Shown: positions 24,168 through 34,191, numbered from the stretch's first letter. The stretch is DNA of 64,000 nucleotides from Clostridium estertheticum (GCF_011065935.2 NZ_JAAMNH020000001.1:1819001-1883000); one strand, 5' to 3'. Notes: a model not told the origin generated them from the sequence alone. Made by a program: numbers and translations.

Positions 24168-25199
24168 TTGAATAAAAAAAGAATTTTAAAAGGAAGTATT
24201 TTTACTGTTATTTTAATATCTATTCTCTTATCTTTAAATTGGTTATTCATATTCAAAACTGGTTACCGTAATAATTTGTATCAAGGATTATATGCAAATA
24301 CAGGGGATAAATATGATGTTGTATTTTTAGGATCGAGTCATATGCATGCAGCAATGAGTCCAAATTTACTATGGAAAGATTATGGAATAACTAGTTTTAA
24401 TTATGCAACAGCTGGTGAACCTATTGATGTTACATATTATCTGTTAAAGGAAATATTAAAAAAACAGGAAAAACCTGTGGTTGTAGTTGATTTATATTAT
24501 TTAGGCTTAACTGAAAAATATGGAGAAGAGGGCTACATTAGTTATGTGCTTGATAACATGAAAATGTCTAAAAACAAGGTTGATGCAATTTTAGCCACTA
24601 CCCCTAAAGATGAAAGACAAAATTATTTTGTTCCATTTATAAGGTATCACAACAGATGGAAAGAATTATCAAAAGATGATATTCAATTTAATAATTTAGA
24701 TAATTATTTTGAGAAAGGCTTTAGTGTTGGAGATGAAAAGTATGGTAAAGAAAATAAATCTAAGGTTCTTACAGAGGGTGTAGGAGAACTTCCTCCTAAA
24801 TCAGAGGAATATCTATATAAAATGATTAATTTATCTAAGCAGCAGGGATTTAAACTTATATTTACTAATGTACCATACGATGATACAAGCACAACGGGTA
24901 TGAAAAATTGGACTCAAACTCCAGAAAAAATGTTCAATAAAGTTGAACAAATATGTAAAGAAAACAATATTGAGTTTATTAATTATAACAAGAAGTATAA
25001 AGAAATCGGATTTGATTTTAAGTCTGATATGTTTAATATTGGTCATTTAAATATTTGGGGCTCTAATAAAGTTACAAATTATTTAGGTGAATTACTGAAG
25101 ACAAAGTATGAATTAAAGGATCATAGAAATGATAAAAGCTATGAAAAATGGAATACGGATTACTTGCTATATTTGAAAAACCATCCAATTGCTAAGTAG
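24168..25199 (+). CDS. SGNH-fold membrane-anchored partner of the MBOAT acyltransferase
   Basis: A 343-residue protein with one N-terminal span (about 10-30) and an exported domain. VVFLGSSHMHAAMSP holds the SGNH Ser block, NYATAGEP the Gly/Asn region, and GHLNIWGSNKVTNYLGEL the C-terminal His block. This is the AlgJ/DltD-like companion that transfers the acyl group on the outer face. The start is TTG 24168 behind TAGGAGG; the ATG at 24141 lacks a ribosome site. Confidence 0.75.
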   Translation: MNKKRILKGSIFTVILISILLSLNWLFIFKTGYRNNLYQGLYANTGDKYDVVFLGSSHMHAAMSPNLLWKDYGITSFNYATAGEPIDVTYYLLKEILKKQEKPVVVVDLYYLGLTEKYGEEGYISYVLDNMKMSKNKVDAILATTPKDERQNYFVPFIRYHNRWKELSKDDIQFNNLDNYFEKGFSVGDEKYGKENKSKVLTEGVGELPPKSEEYLYKMINLSKQQGFKLIFTNVPYDDTSTTGMKNWTQTPEKMFNKVEQICKENNIEFINYNKKYKEIGFDFKSDMFNIGHLNIWGSNKVTNYLGELLKTKYELKDHRNDKSYEKWNTDYLLYLKNHPIAK

Positions 25200-25262
25200 C
25201 TAAATGTTGAACTTATTCTAGCTTTTGTGGTTAATGTAGAAAAAAACAATGATTAAAATGAG

Positions 25263-25294
25263 AAAAACCCTATCTTTAAAAGATGGGGTTTTTA
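25263..25294. terminator. Terminator after the acylation pair
   Basis: AAAAACCCTATCTT pairs with AAGATGGGGTTTTT (one G-T pair), followed by an AT-rich tail. It is also usable by the convergent YabE-like gene. Confidence 0.8.
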
Positions 25295-25337
25295 ATTTTA
25301 TCCAAAAAGTTTCACCATTTGCTTTGTGTTATATAAT

Positions 25338-26318
25338 TTAATCTAGTATTTGTACTTTTATGTATCTAACACCAAAATCAAGGGCTTCTTTAAGTGTATT
25401 GAAATATAAATCTATAAATTTTCCTTTCACTCCAGAACCTTTATCTGCAGCTATGGCATATCCGTAGCCTTCAACATATAATTTTGTTCCCATGGGAATG
25501 ACATTAGGGTCTGTAGCTATTGTACTAATTCCATTTGGATCTCGAACAGCCTTTTTTCCAGAGGCAGTATAAGTATTAGTTGCTCCTTTAATTGGGCAAT
25601 AAGCAGTGGCCTTTACGTTAATAATCTTTTCAGAGCCTCCTCTTGAGAAGGTTATGTTAGGCAAAGTACCTTGAACTATAATTTTATTTTGTGGTGCTTT
25701 AATTACTGTTTCTTTAATAACATTGCTTGCTACTTGTTTTCCATCCTCATAAGTCACATTTGAAGTAACACTTTTTTCGCCTTGCTTTCCCACTTGTGAA
25801 ACCTTACTTTGAGATTTGAGTGTATTAGCATCATTTTTGATAACTGTTTTAAAAGGAATAGGTATTGATTTTTTTAGTGTTGCTATTTTAACCCTTGTTA
25901 CGGTAACTTCCATACCGCTTGATAACTCAGTTACTAATGATGGGGACACCTTATCAGTAGCACTTAAAGCTATTTTTTCTGCTTTTAACATTAGAGCAAT
26001 GTTTTTTTCAGTAGATTTTATATTAAGCTCTTTATTATCTACTAAGACTTTAAGATCCACAGTTATAACATCATTACTAGCTATTAAAGATTTATCAATG
26101 TTATCATTTTCGTCTGCATTTATTTCAGCACTAGCTAAAGTGCTATTATAAGTTTTTTGGAAAGTTATTGGTTCAATTTGTTTACCATCTACAACTACCG
26201 TACTATCTTCATTTATGAAGCACATAAAAATAGTTAAAGCTGAAATTATTGTCACCAGCATAAAATTAATTACGATGTTTCCTCGTTTATATTTTATAAA
26301 TTTAACGATAATAATCAT
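25338..26318 (-). CDS. YabE-like protein: DUF348, G5-like region, 3D (LysM-less) domain
   Basis: A 326-residue exported protein. It has an N-terminal span (about 16-34), two ubiquitin-like DUF348 segments (VVVDGKQIEPITFQKT; KVLVDNKELNIKSTE), a G5-like strand region (about 140-215), and a C-terminal 3D domain with TDPNVIPMGTKLYVEGYG, AIAADKGSGVKGKFIDLYF and the conserved aspartates. Such proteins (YabE, Rpf2-like) are cell-wall or peptidoglycan lytic factors. A 343-residue paralogue lies at 34252-35283 with the same start MIIIVKFIK. RBS GGAGATG precedes the ATG. Confidence 0.83.
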   Translation of the reverse strand: MIIIVKFIKYKRGNIVINFMLVTIISALTIFMCFINEDSTVVVDGKQIEPITFQKTYNSTLASAEINADENDNIDKSLIASNDVITVDLKVLVDNKELNIKSTEKNIALMLKAEKIALSATDKVSPSLVTELSSGMEVTVTRVKIATLKKSIPIPFKTVIKNDANTLKSQSKVSQVGKQGEKSVTSNVTYEDGKQVASNVIKETVIKAPQNKIIVQGTLPNITFSRGGSEKIINVKATAYCPIKGATNTYTASGKKAVRDPNGISTIATDPNVIPMGTKLYVEGYGYAIAADKGSGVKGKFIDLYFNTLKEALDFGVRYIKVQILD

Positions 26319-26804
26319 CTCCTATTATAAATTTGGGTATAATTATTTATGTGGTCAGGCTAAAGTGTAGCAGTTTTTAATATATGACGTTAAAGAATAA
26401 TCTGAAAAGATGCATGAGAGGTTGGTGTTTCATGTAAGTCTATACCAATATATTTATGGTAATTTATTGTAATAGTAGTATAGCATAGTTGGAAGTACAT
26501 GGGAAATATTATTTTTTTTTTAGTTAAATTAAACAGAGTTATAAAAACTCAGTAACTAAGCTATTCTAAGTAGAAATATTATGCTATCTTAAAAAAAGTA
26601 TGGTACAATTTAGGAAGAGGTATTAAATAATGCACTTACAAAAATTTATTAACCGACTATTATTTTAATGATGAAAAGATGCCACTTGCCACGTGGGCGG
26701 CGCCAAGTTATCATTGTGTTTTATTTAACACGACTTTAGACTGTAAATATTATGGTATAGTGTATATAATATATAGATTTTGAATATTAGAACGGAGGAA
26801 CAAC
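26319..26804. other. Intergenic region between the YabE-like gene and the lactate operon
   Basis: 486 bases without a gene. A block around 26456-26484 (ATGGTAATTTATTGTAA, AGTAGTATA) recurs upstream of the second YabE-like gene near 35419-35447 and is probably their shared control region. One REP-like copy is at 26678-26704. TATAAT at 26765-26770 with a weak TGTAAA 17 bases upstream may be the promoter of the GntR gene. Confidence 0.5.
26678..26704 (-). repeat. REP-like palindromic repeat, copy 5 (reverse)
   Basis: Near-intact copy; the arm reads GGCGGCGCC in place of GGTGGCACC. Confidence 0.82.
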
Positions 26805-27503
26805 ATGTTTAGTCCTATAAAGAATACAAAAGTTTACGAACAGGTAATAATTCAAATAAAAGATATGATTGATAAAGGTACGCTTAAAAAGGGAGATAAG
26901 CTTCCTTCTGAGAGGAAGTTAGTTGAACAATTAGAGGTAAGTAGGGCTTCCATTCGGGAGGCACTTAGAGCATTAGAAGTCATTGGACTTATAGAGTGCA
27001 GACAAGGGGAAGGCAATTACATAAAAACAAGTTTTCAAGATAATTTATTTGAACCACTATCAATTATGTTTATGTTAGAGGGAAGCGACCCAGAAGCAAT
27101 CTGGGAGCTTAGAAAAATTATGGAGGTGGAGGCTGCAGGTCTTGCTTCTAAGAGGATAACTACTGAACAACTAAAGGAATTAAAAGATATAACTCAAGAA
27201 TTTATGAATTGTGGGGATGAAACTATTAATGCTGAAATTGACAAACAGTTTCATTATAAGATTGCAGAATGCTCAGGCAATGTTTTAATATTTAACATTC
27301 TAAAAACAGTATCAACCCTTGTGGATCATTTTATTGTAGATGCAAGAAAATTGATATTAGAGCAGCCGGGAAATAAAGAAATACTTTTCTCACAACACAA
27401 TGAGGTATATTTAGCTATGGAAAAACATAGTTCTGCAGCTGCTCGAAAAGCAATGCGAGAACATTTAGATTTTGCAAATGCGTATATGAAAAAAGAAAAG
27501 TAA
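26805..27503 (+). CDS. FadR/GntR-type regulator of lactate utilisation (LctA/LldR-like)
   Basis: A 232-residue regulator. The N-terminal winged helix holds KGDKLPSERKLVEQLEVSRASIREALRALEVIGLIECRQGEG; the C-terminal all-helical FCD domain (about 85-225) has the metal-ligand pattern of FadR-family sensors. The gene stands directly before the lactate genes. A FadR-type operator lies between them at 27657-27667. By family it is a repressor released by lactate. CGGAGGAA precedes the ATG. Confidence 0.85.
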   Translation: MFSPIKNTKVYEQVIIQIKDMIDKGTLKKGDKLPSERKLVEQLEVSRASIREALRALEVIGLIECRQGEGNYIKTSFQDNLFEPLSIMFMLEGSDPEAIWELRKIMEVEAAGLASKRITTEQLKELKDITQEFMNCGDETINAEIDKQFHYKIAECSGNVLIFNILKTVSTLVDHFIVDARKLILEQPGNKEILFSQHNEVYLAMEKHSSAAARKAMREHLDFANAYMKKEK

Positions 27504-27656
27504 CTTAGAAATATATAGTTTTGTGCAAAACAAAAAGTGAGGGCAATAACAAATATTGCTCTCATTTTTTTATTTTTTTGAATAAAATAAATCTTATCGT
27601 TAACTATTTAACTATTGTAGAAATATTTAAAATAGTATGTTATTATGATATAAAGG

Positions 27657-27667
27657 TGGTCAGACCA
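27657..27667. promoter_or_regulatory. FadR/GntR-type operator of the lactate operon
   Basis: TGGTCAGACCA is an exact TNGT-N3-ACNA palindrome, the known binding pattern of FadR-subfamily regulators, 55 bases before the etfB start. A weaker TATGAT (27644-27649) just upstream may be the -10 box, so a bound repressor would block the start of transcription. Confidence 0.7.
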
Positions 27668-27721
27668 TACTACCAAAAATGAAATTTTGCATTTTCTATA
27701 AGAATGATTGGAGGAAAATAT

Positions 27722-28510
27722 ATGGAAATTTTAGTTTGTATAAAGCAAGTTCCAGGAACTTCAAAAGTTGAAGTAGATCCAGTTACAGGTGTTTTAAAAA
27801 GAGATGGTGTAGATTCAAAAATGAACCCTTATGATTTATTTGCATTAGAAACTGCGCTTAAAATTAAGGAGCAGCAAGGTGGATTAATCAAGGTTATAAC
27901 TATGGGACCACCACAAGCAAAGGATGTAATTCGAGAGGCATATATGATGGGCGCAGATGAAGGCGCATTAATATCTGATAGAAAGTTTGCAGGAGCGGAT
28001 GTTCTTGCTACATCTTATACAATATCACAAGGAGTAAAAAAAATGGGTACCTTTGATCTTATACTATGTGGAAAGCAAACTACAGACGGTGATACTGCTC
28101 AAGTTGGACCAGAAATGGCTGAATATCTTGGTATTCCCCACATTGCAAACGTTTTAAAAATAATAGAAATAAAAGATAAATCAGTTATTGTTGAAATGGA
28201 TATGGCAAATACTGTTGAGGTAGCAGAAGTTCAATTTCCATGCCTTTTAACTGTAGATAAAGATATATATCAGCCAAGACTGCCATCTTACAGGAAAAAA
28301 CTAGCTACAAAAGATAGAGAAATAAAAATGATAACATTAAATGATTTTGAAGATAAGAATGAAAAGAAATATGGACTTAGTGGTTCACCAACGCAGGTTG
28401 AAAGAATATTTCCTCCATCTGTAAATAATGATAGAGAAACATGGACAGGCAGTGGTGCACAGCTTAGCCTTAAAATAGCAGCAAAACTTAAAGAATTAAA
28501 ATTTGTATAA
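27722..28510 (+). CDS. lctB: Electron transfer flavoprotein beta subunit of the lactate dehydrogenase complex
   Basis: A 262-residue EtfB. MEILVCIKQVPGTSKVEVD and the signature segment TDGDTAQVGPEMAEYLGIP are typical. In the Acetobacterium woodii LctBCD complex the beta subunit holds the bifurcating FAD and lets NAD+ oxidise lactate at the expense of reduced ferredoxin. The gene order here (regulator, EtfB, EtfA, FAD dehydrogenase, permease, racemase) is the same as lctA-F, so I use that symbol. The start is ATG 27722 behind GGAGG. Confidence 0.88.
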   Translation: MEILVCIKQVPGTSKVEVDPVTGVLKRDGVDSKMNPYDLFALETALKIKEQQGGLIKVITMGPPQAKDVIREAYMMGADEGALISDRKFAGADVLATSYTISQGVKKMGTFDLILCGKQTTDGDTAQVGPEMAEYLGIPHIANVLKIIEIKDKSVIVEMDMANTVEVAEVQFPCLLTVDKDIYQPRLPSYRKKLATKDREIKMITLNDFEDKNEKKYGLSGSPTQVERIFPPSVNNDRETWTGSGAQLSLKIAAKLKELKFV

Positions 28511-28527
28511 AGAAGGGTGGAATTTTC

Positions 28528-29736
28528 ATGAGTAAGTTAATTTGTAATCAGGAGAAAGTAAATGAGTCAAATGTTGAAGAATTAATAAAGGTTTGCCCTT
28601 TTGGTGCAATTGAATACAACCAGGGAAAAATCGAAATTAATGCAGGTTGTAAAATGTGTAAAATTTGCGTTAAAAAAGGTCCGACTGGAGTAATGGAATT
28701 TGTTGAAACAGAAGAAGAGAAAATTGACAAGAGCCTATGGAAGGGTATAGGAGTATATGTGGACCATGTAGAGGGCGATATACATCCTGTAACAATGGAG
28801 CTAATCGGAAAAGCTAGAGAACTTGCTGCAGTGGTTAATTTTCCAGTATATTGTGTATTTATTGGTTCTAATATAAAGGAAAAAGCAAAAGAATTACTTT
28901 ATTATGGAGTGGATGAAGTATTTGTATACGATTTCGAAGAGCTGAAGGATTTTAGGATAGAACCTTATACCGCGGCCTTTGAAGATTTTGTTAATAAGGT
29001 AAAGCCATCATCTTTACTGGTTGGTGCTACAACTATTGGAAGATCTCTTGCTCCACGGGTAGCGGCAAGGTTTAGAACAGGACTGACAGCTGATTGTACA
29101 ATGCTTGAAATGAAAGAAAATACTGACCTTGTGCAGATAAGACCCGCTTTTGGTGGTAACATAATGGCACAGATTTTATGTCCTAATACTAGGCCTCAGA
29201 TGTCAACAGTAAGATATAAGGTTATGAATGCACCTGAAAGATTATGCGCCCCAAAAGGTAAAATTACAATTTGTGATATAGATAGTGAAAAATTAGCTTC
29301 AAAGATTGAAGTGTTAAAGGTTACAAAAAAAGAAGCAGAAGAAAACATTTCAGATGCAGAGGTAATTGTTGCAGTTGGTAGAGCATTAAAGTCAGAAAAG
29401 GACATGGCTATGATCCAGGAACTGGCAGATCTTCTCCATGCTCAAATAGCTGGGACAAGACCAACAATTGAAGCTGGCTTTATTAATGCTAAAAAACAAA
29501 TTGGTCTTTCTGGTAGAACAGTTAAACCAAAGCTAATAATAGCTCTTGGAATTTCAGGTGCGGTTCAGTTTACAGCTGGAATGAATAGCTCAGAACGTAT
29601 ATTTGCAGTAAATAGTGATGAAAATGCTTCTATATTCAATGTAGCTCATTATGGAATAGTAGGAGATATATATGAAATAGTTCCTCAATTAATCGAAAAT
29701 ATCAAGAACTCAGGGGCGGAGTATTGTGTACGTTAA
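28528..29736 (+). CDS. lctC: Electron transfer flavoprotein alpha subunit with N-terminal ferredoxin-like domain
   Basis: A 402-residue EtfA. The first 60 residues form a ferredoxin-like domain in which only one [4Fe-4S] site is complete: C41-x2-C44-x2-C47 plus C23 (VCPFGA). The second motif has lost its cysteines, as in LctC-type proteins. The remainder is the EtfA flavodoxin-like and FAD domain, with SGRTVKPKLIIALGISGAVQF near the C terminus binding the FAD phosphate. It passes electrons between the bifurcating FAD and the dehydrogenase. It lies 17 bases after lctB. Confidence 0.88.
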   Translation: MSKLICNQEKVNESNVEELIKVCPFGAIEYNQGKIEINAGCKMCKICVKKGPTGVMEFVETEEEKIDKSLWKGIGVYVDHVEGDIHPVTMELIGKARELAAVVNFPVYCVFIGSNIKEKAKELLYYGVDEVFVYDFEELKDFRIEPYTAAFEDFVNKVKPSSLLVGATTIGRSLAPRVAARFRTGLTADCTMLEMKENTDLVQIRPAFGGNIMAQILCPNTRPQMSTVRYKVMNAPERLCAPKGKITICDIDSEKLASKIEVLKVTKKEAEENISDAEVIVAVGRALKSEKDMAMIQELADLLHAQIAGTRPTIEAGFINAKKQIGLSGRTVKPKLIIALGISGAVQFTAGMNSSERIFAVNSDENASIFNVAHYGIVGDIYEIVPQLIENIKNSGAEYCVR

Positions 29737-29819
29737 TATTACAGTTGCATAGATGATGATTTAAAGTGAATAAGTAAGTTAGTGTTAACACTATCATATG
29801 AACCGAGGAGGTAACTTTT

Positions 29820-31217
29820 ATGGATTATAAAAAACTTGATACTAAGGATATAGAGTTTTTAGTTTCAATATTAGATAAAGATAGAGTATTTATAGGTGAC
29901 GCAATAAATGATGATTTCAGCCATGATGAAATGGGTGGAATAAGCAAAATGCCAGACGTATTAGTTGAAGTTCTTTGTACGCAGGAAGTGTCAAAGATTA
30001 TGAAATATGCATATGAAAACATGATTCCAGTTGTAGCAAGAGGCTCAGGAACAGGACTTGTTGGCGCATCAGTTCCGATTTACGGTGGAATTATGATAAA
30101 TATGTCTAAAATGAACAAGATACTTGAAATTGACGAAGAAAACTTAACTTTAACCCTTGAACCAGGTGTGCTTTTAATGGAGATAAGTAAATATGTTGAG
30201 GAGTTTGATTTATTTTATCCACCAGATCCAGGAGAAAAATCAGCTACTATTGCTGGCAACATAAATACCAATGCAGGCGGAATGAGGGCTGTTAAGTACG
30301 GGGTTACTAGAGATTACATAAGAGGGCTTGAAGTAGTGCTTCCAAATGGAGAAATACTTAATATTGGAGGAAAAGTGGTTAAGAATTCCTCGGGTTACAG
30401 CATAAAAGATTTAATCTGTGGATCTGAAGGAACCCTAGGAATAGTTACAAAAGCTATATTAAAACTTATACCACTTCCTAAGAAAGCTATATCACTGCTA
30501 ATACCTTTTCCAAATCTTGATTTAGCAATAGGTACAGTTCCAAAGATAGTTAAATCAAAATCTGCACCAACTGCTATTGAATTTATGCAAAGAGAGGTTA
30601 TTCTTGCTGCTGAAGAATTTCTAGGAAAAAAATTCCCTGATAATTCCTCAGATGCATACCTTTTATTAACTTTTGATGGCAATAGCATAGAAGAAATAGA
30701 AAAAGCTTATGAAAGCGTAGCTAATATTTGCCTTGAGGAAGGTGCTCTTGACGTATTTATAACTGATACAGATGAGCGAAAAGAAGCTGTTTGGTCTGCA
30801 AGAGGAGCTTTTCTTGAAGCAGTTAAGGCCACAACCACTGATATGGATGAATGTGACGTTGTTGTTCCAAGAAACAAAGTTGCTGAGTTTATTAGGTACA
30901 CTAATGAGCTTCAAAAGGAGTTTGATGTAAGGATAAGAAGCTTTGGCCATGCAGGTGATGGTAATTTACATGTGTATGTATTAAAGGATGAGCTATCAGA
31001 TAAAGCATGGGAAAAGAAGATTGAAGTAGTATTTGAAGCAATGTACAGTAAGTCCAGGGAACTCAAGGGATTAGTATCCGGCGAACATGGAATTGGTTTT
31101 GCTAAGAAATCATATATGCTTGAACAATATGGTCCTGTATATGTAGCGCTTATGAAAAATATAAAATTAGCTTTTGATCCTAAAAATATATTAAATCCAG
31201 GGAAAGTTTGTCAATAG
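29820..31217 (+). CDS. lctD: FAD-binding lactate dehydrogenase (GlcD-type)
   Basis: A 465-residue flavoprotein. PVVARGSGTGLVGASVP and NINTNAGGMRAVKYGVTRDY are the PCMH FAD-binding motifs; the C-terminal SFGHAGDGNLHVYV and SGEHGIGFAKK motifs complete the GlcD/vanillyl-alcohol-oxidase type domain. It oxidises D- and/or L-lactate to pyruvate and hands electrons to the EtfAB pair. It is 83 bases after lctC with its own GGAGG site. Length is normal. Confidence 0.88.
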   Translation: MDYKKLDTKDIEFLVSILDKDRVFIGDAINDDFSHDEMGGISKMPDVLVEVLCTQEVSKIMKYAYENMIPVVARGSGTGLVGASVPIYGGIMINMSKMNKILEIDEENLTLTLEPGVLLMEISKYVEEFDLFYPPDPGEKSATIAGNINTNAGGMRAVKYGVTRDYIRGLEVVLPNGEILNIGGKVVKNSSGYSIKDLICGSEGTLGIVTKAILKLIPLPKKAISLLIPFPNLDLAIGTVPKIVKSKSAPTAIEFMQREVILAAEEFLGKKFPDNSSDAYLLLTFDGNSIEEIEKAYESVANICLEEGALDVFITDTDERKEAVWSARGAFLEAVKATTTDMDECDVVVPRNKVAEFIRYTNELQKEFDVRIRSFGHAGDGNLHVYVLKDELSDKAWEKKIEVVFEAMYSKSRELKGLVSGEHGIGFAKKSYMLEQYGPVYVALMKNIKLAFDPKNILNPGKVCQ

Positions 31218-31330
31218 AAGCAAATTATATCGCCAATATCTTTTAAAGAGGTTGGCGATATAATAATAATCTTATGTAATCCATTTCAATATGGATACTA
31301 TATATTTTTAAATGTAGGAGGGAATAAAAG

Positions 31331-32854
31331 ATGAACAATTATTTATTATTTTTCATAGCACTTATCCCCATTATATGGCTTATGGTTTCTCTAGGCGTAT
31401 TAAAAATGCCTGGGCATAAAACCTGTACAATTACACTTGTAATTACAATACTACTTGCAATTTTGGTATGGAAGATGCCAATTAGCCAAGCTCTTACAGC
31501 AACACTTGAGGGAGCAGCTATGGCAATATGGCCAATAATTGTTGTAATAATAGCAGCAGTGTTTACCTACAACCTTTCTATTCATACTAAAAGTATGGAC
31601 GTAATAAAGGATATGATGACAGGAATTACAACAGATAGGAGAATATTAGTTTTAATTGTTGCGTGGGGTTTTGGTGGCTTTCTTGAAGCAATTGCAGGCT
31701 TTGGTACAGCGGTAGCTATACCTGCAAGCATTTTAGCTGCACTTGGTTTTGATCCTATTTTTGCAGCTATAATATGCCTTATTGCAAATACAACGCCAAC
31801 AGCTTTTGGAGCAATAGGACTTCCTGTAACAACTCTAGCAAAGGTTGCATCAATTGATCCAACAACTTTAAGCTATGCAGTTGGACTTCAATTATTTATA
31901 TTAATCGTAATTGTACCACTAATTTTAGTTATGCTAACAGGTAAAAGTGTAAAGGCCATAAAAGGAGTTGTGCTTATTTCTCTTGCCTCAGGATTAGCTT
32001 TTGCAATACCAGAACTTTTAATTGCAAAATATGTTGGAGCAGAACTTCCAGCACTAATTGGTTCAATGATATGTATTATTGTCACAGTTACAATAGCTAA
32101 AATATTCTATAAAAAAACAGCAGCTAAAGATAAAGTTAATATATCTGCAAAACAGGGAATAATTGCCTGGGTGCCATTTATCTTGATTTTGACTTTTATA
32201 TTAATCACAAGTTCTCTAGTTCCGTGGATTAATAAACCATTATCAGCTATAAAAACTTCACTTCAAATATATAATGGTCCCCATGCAAAACTTAGTACTT
32301 TCACATGGATTGCTAATCCAGGGACACTTATAATACTTGCTACCTTTATTGGCGGGCTTGTTCAAGGGGCTAAGGTTAGGGAGATAGCAAAAGTATTAAT
32401 TGATACTTGCAAGCAAATGAGCAAAACTGCAATTACAATACTTGCTATAGTCGCTCTTGCTAAGGTAATGAGTTACAGCGGAATGATAACATCTATTGCG
32501 GTAGTTTTAGTTGCAGCAACAGGAAGTTTTTATCCATTAATTGCTCCAATTATAGGTGCTCTAGGTACATTTGTAACTGGTAGTGATACCTCTGCTAATG
32601 TATTGTTTGGACCTCTGCAAGTTGAGGTTGCAAAAAATTTACACATGAGTCCTTATTGGTTAGCAGCTGCTAATACTGGCGGTGCTACTGCAGGTAAAAT
32701 GATATCTCCTCAAAGTATTGCAGTCGCCACAGCAGCCACTGGACTTGTAGGAGCTGAAGGTAAGATATTGAAGGCAACTTTAAAATTCTGCCTTGCATAT
32801 GTAACAATATTAGGATTAATTACGTACTTTGGAGCAAAATTCTTTACAATGTAG
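31331..32854 (+). CDS. lctP: L-lactate permease family transporter
   Basis: A 507-residue transporter with about 12-14 spans. GGFLEAIAGFGTAVAIPASILAALGFDP and FVTGSDTSANVLFGPLQ are hallmark motifs of the LctP/GlcA lactate permease family. It imports lactate with protons. It corresponds to lctE in A. woodii; I use the common symbol lctP. TAGGAGGG precedes the ATG. Confidence 0.88.
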   Translation: MNNYLLFFIALIPIIWLMVSLGVLKMPGHKTCTITLVITILLAILVWKMPISQALTATLEGAAMAIWPIIVVIIAAVFTYNLSIHTKSMDVIKDMMTGITTDRRILVLIVAWGFGGFLEAIAGFGTAVAIPASILAALGFDPIFAAIICLIANTTPTAFGAIGLPVTTLAKVASIDPTTLSYAVGLQLFILIVIVPLILVMLTGKSVKAIKGVVLISLASGLAFAIPELLIAKYVGAELPALIGSMICIIVTVTIAKIFYKKTAAKDKVNISAKQGIIAWVPFILILTFILITSSLVPWINKPLSAIKTSLQIYNGPHAKLSTFTWIANPGTLIILATFIGGLVQGAKVREIAKVLIDTCKQMSKTAITILAIVALAKVMSYSGMITSIAVVLVAATGSFYPLIAPIIGALGTFVTGSDTSANVLFGPLQVEVAKNLHMSPYWLAAANTGGATAGKMISPQSIAVATAATGLVGAEGKILKATLKFCLAYVTILGLITYFGAKFFTM

Positions 32855-32869
32855 GGAGGAAGATTATAT

Positions 32870-34144
32870 ATGACTAAAATAAAGATACCATATTCAAAAC
32901 AGTTCTTGGAAATTGAAATACCCGATAAAAATTTGGTAGCAATATTAGAATCAAAAGCTCATGCGTACAAGGTAGAATGCACTCAGCAGGAAATTGTAAA
33001 TAAGGCACTGGATAATCCTATTGGAAGTGCAAAATTAGAAGATCTAGTTAAAAGTGTGAAAAACTTAGTATTAATAACTAGTGATCACACAAGGCCTGTA
33101 CCAAGTAAAGTAACATTGCCAATACTACTGTCAAGAATCAGAAATGCAAACCCTAAAATTAAAATAACGATATTAATTGCCACTGGTTTTCATAGACCAA
33201 CTACAAGGGAAGAAATGATAGATAAGTTTGGACAAGAAATTGTAGATAATGAAGTTATAATAAATCATGTATCAGAGGATTATGGCAGTATGGTACGCGT
33301 AGGAACCCTTCCATCAGGTGGAGAACTATTGCTTAATAAGATAGCAATGGATGCAGAACTTTTAGTCTCAGAAGGATTTATAGAGCCACACTTCTTTGCA
33401 GGATTCTCTGGAGGACGAAAGAGTGTGCTTCCTGGAGTGGCTTCAGCAAAGACAGTTATGGCAAACCATTGCTCTGAATTTATAGCAAGTGAATATGCTA
33501 GGTCTGGAGTTATTGTAAATAACCCAATTCATAAGGATATGCTTTATGCAGCAAAAGCGGCAAAGCTGGCCTTCATATTAAATGTTGTTATTGACAGCAA
33601 TAAGAAGGTTATAAATGCATTTGCAGGAGATAGCGAGCTTGCACACGTTGAAGGATGTAAATTTGTAATGGAACTTGCAGCTGTGAAAGCCGTTAAAGCA
33701 GATATTGTTATATCTACTAATGGAGGATATCCTCTTGATCAGAACATATACCAATCTGTAAAAGGTATGACTGCTGCAGAAGCAACTTGCAAGGATGGCG
33801 GAGTTATAATCATGGTGTCTGCTTGTAATGATGGACATGGTGGACAGTCATTCTATGACAATATAGCAAATGCAAATAGCCCACGGGTCGTCCTTGATAA
33901 GGTGCTTAAAATAGGAAGAAATGATACGGCGCCAGATCAATGGGAATTTCAAATTCTTGCCCGCATATTGGACAATCATACGGTGATCCTTGTTACAGAT
34001 ATGTGTGACCCTGAAATGATAGTAAAAATGCATATGAAGCATGCAGCTACCTTTGAAAAAGCACTACAAATGGCTTTTGAGATAAAAGGAAAAAATGCAA
34101 AAATAACAGTAATACCAGATGGAGTTTCAGTTGTTGTAAATTAG
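32870..34144 (+). CDS. larA: Nickel-pincer lactate racemase
   Basis: A 424-residue LarA-family protein. TSDHTRPVPS, ATGFHRPTTREEM, EGFIEPHFFAGFSGGRKSVLPG and VVIDSNKKVINAFAGD match the family, including the histidines and the Lys that bind the pyridinium nickel-pincer cofactor. It interconverts D- and L-lactate so that both isomers can feed the dehydrogenase; it corresponds to lctF. The cofactor-making genes larB, larC and larE are not in the window. It is 15 bases after lctP and ends the operon. Confidence 0.87.
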   Translation: MTKIKIPYSKQFLEIEIPDKNLVAILESKAHAYKVECTQQEIVNKALDNPIGSAKLEDLVKSVKNLVLITSDHTRPVPSKVTLPILLSRIRNANPKIKITILIATGFHRPTTREEMIDKFGQEIVDNEVIINHVSEDYGSMVRVGTLPSGGELLLNKIAMDAELLVSEGFIEPHFFAGFSGGRKSVLPGVASAKTVMANHCSEFIASEYARSGVIVNNPIHKDMLYAAKAAKLAFILNVVIDSNKKVINAFAGDSELAHVEGCKFVMELAAVKAVKADIVISTNGGYPLDQNIYQSVKGMTAAEATCKDGGVIIMVSACNDGHGGQSFYDNIANANSPRVVLDKVLKIGRNDTAPDQWEFQILARILDNHTVILVTDMCDPEMIVKMHMKHAATFEKALQMAFEIKGKNAKITVIPDGVSVVVN

Positions 34145-34150
34145 AAAAAG

Positions 34151-34177
34151 GTGCCACCCACGTGGCAAGTGGCAAGT
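34151..34177 (+). repeat. REP-like palindromic repeat, copy 6 (forward)
   Basis: Intact copy followed by AGTTGT, seven bases after the larA stop. Confidence 0.85.
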
Positions 34178-34191
34178 TGTAAGGTACAAGT

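Noticed and set aside
25816..26151. Plus-strand 111-residue frame opposite the YabE-like gene
   Set aside because: Lies wholly within a conserved minus-strand gene and has no ribosome site.
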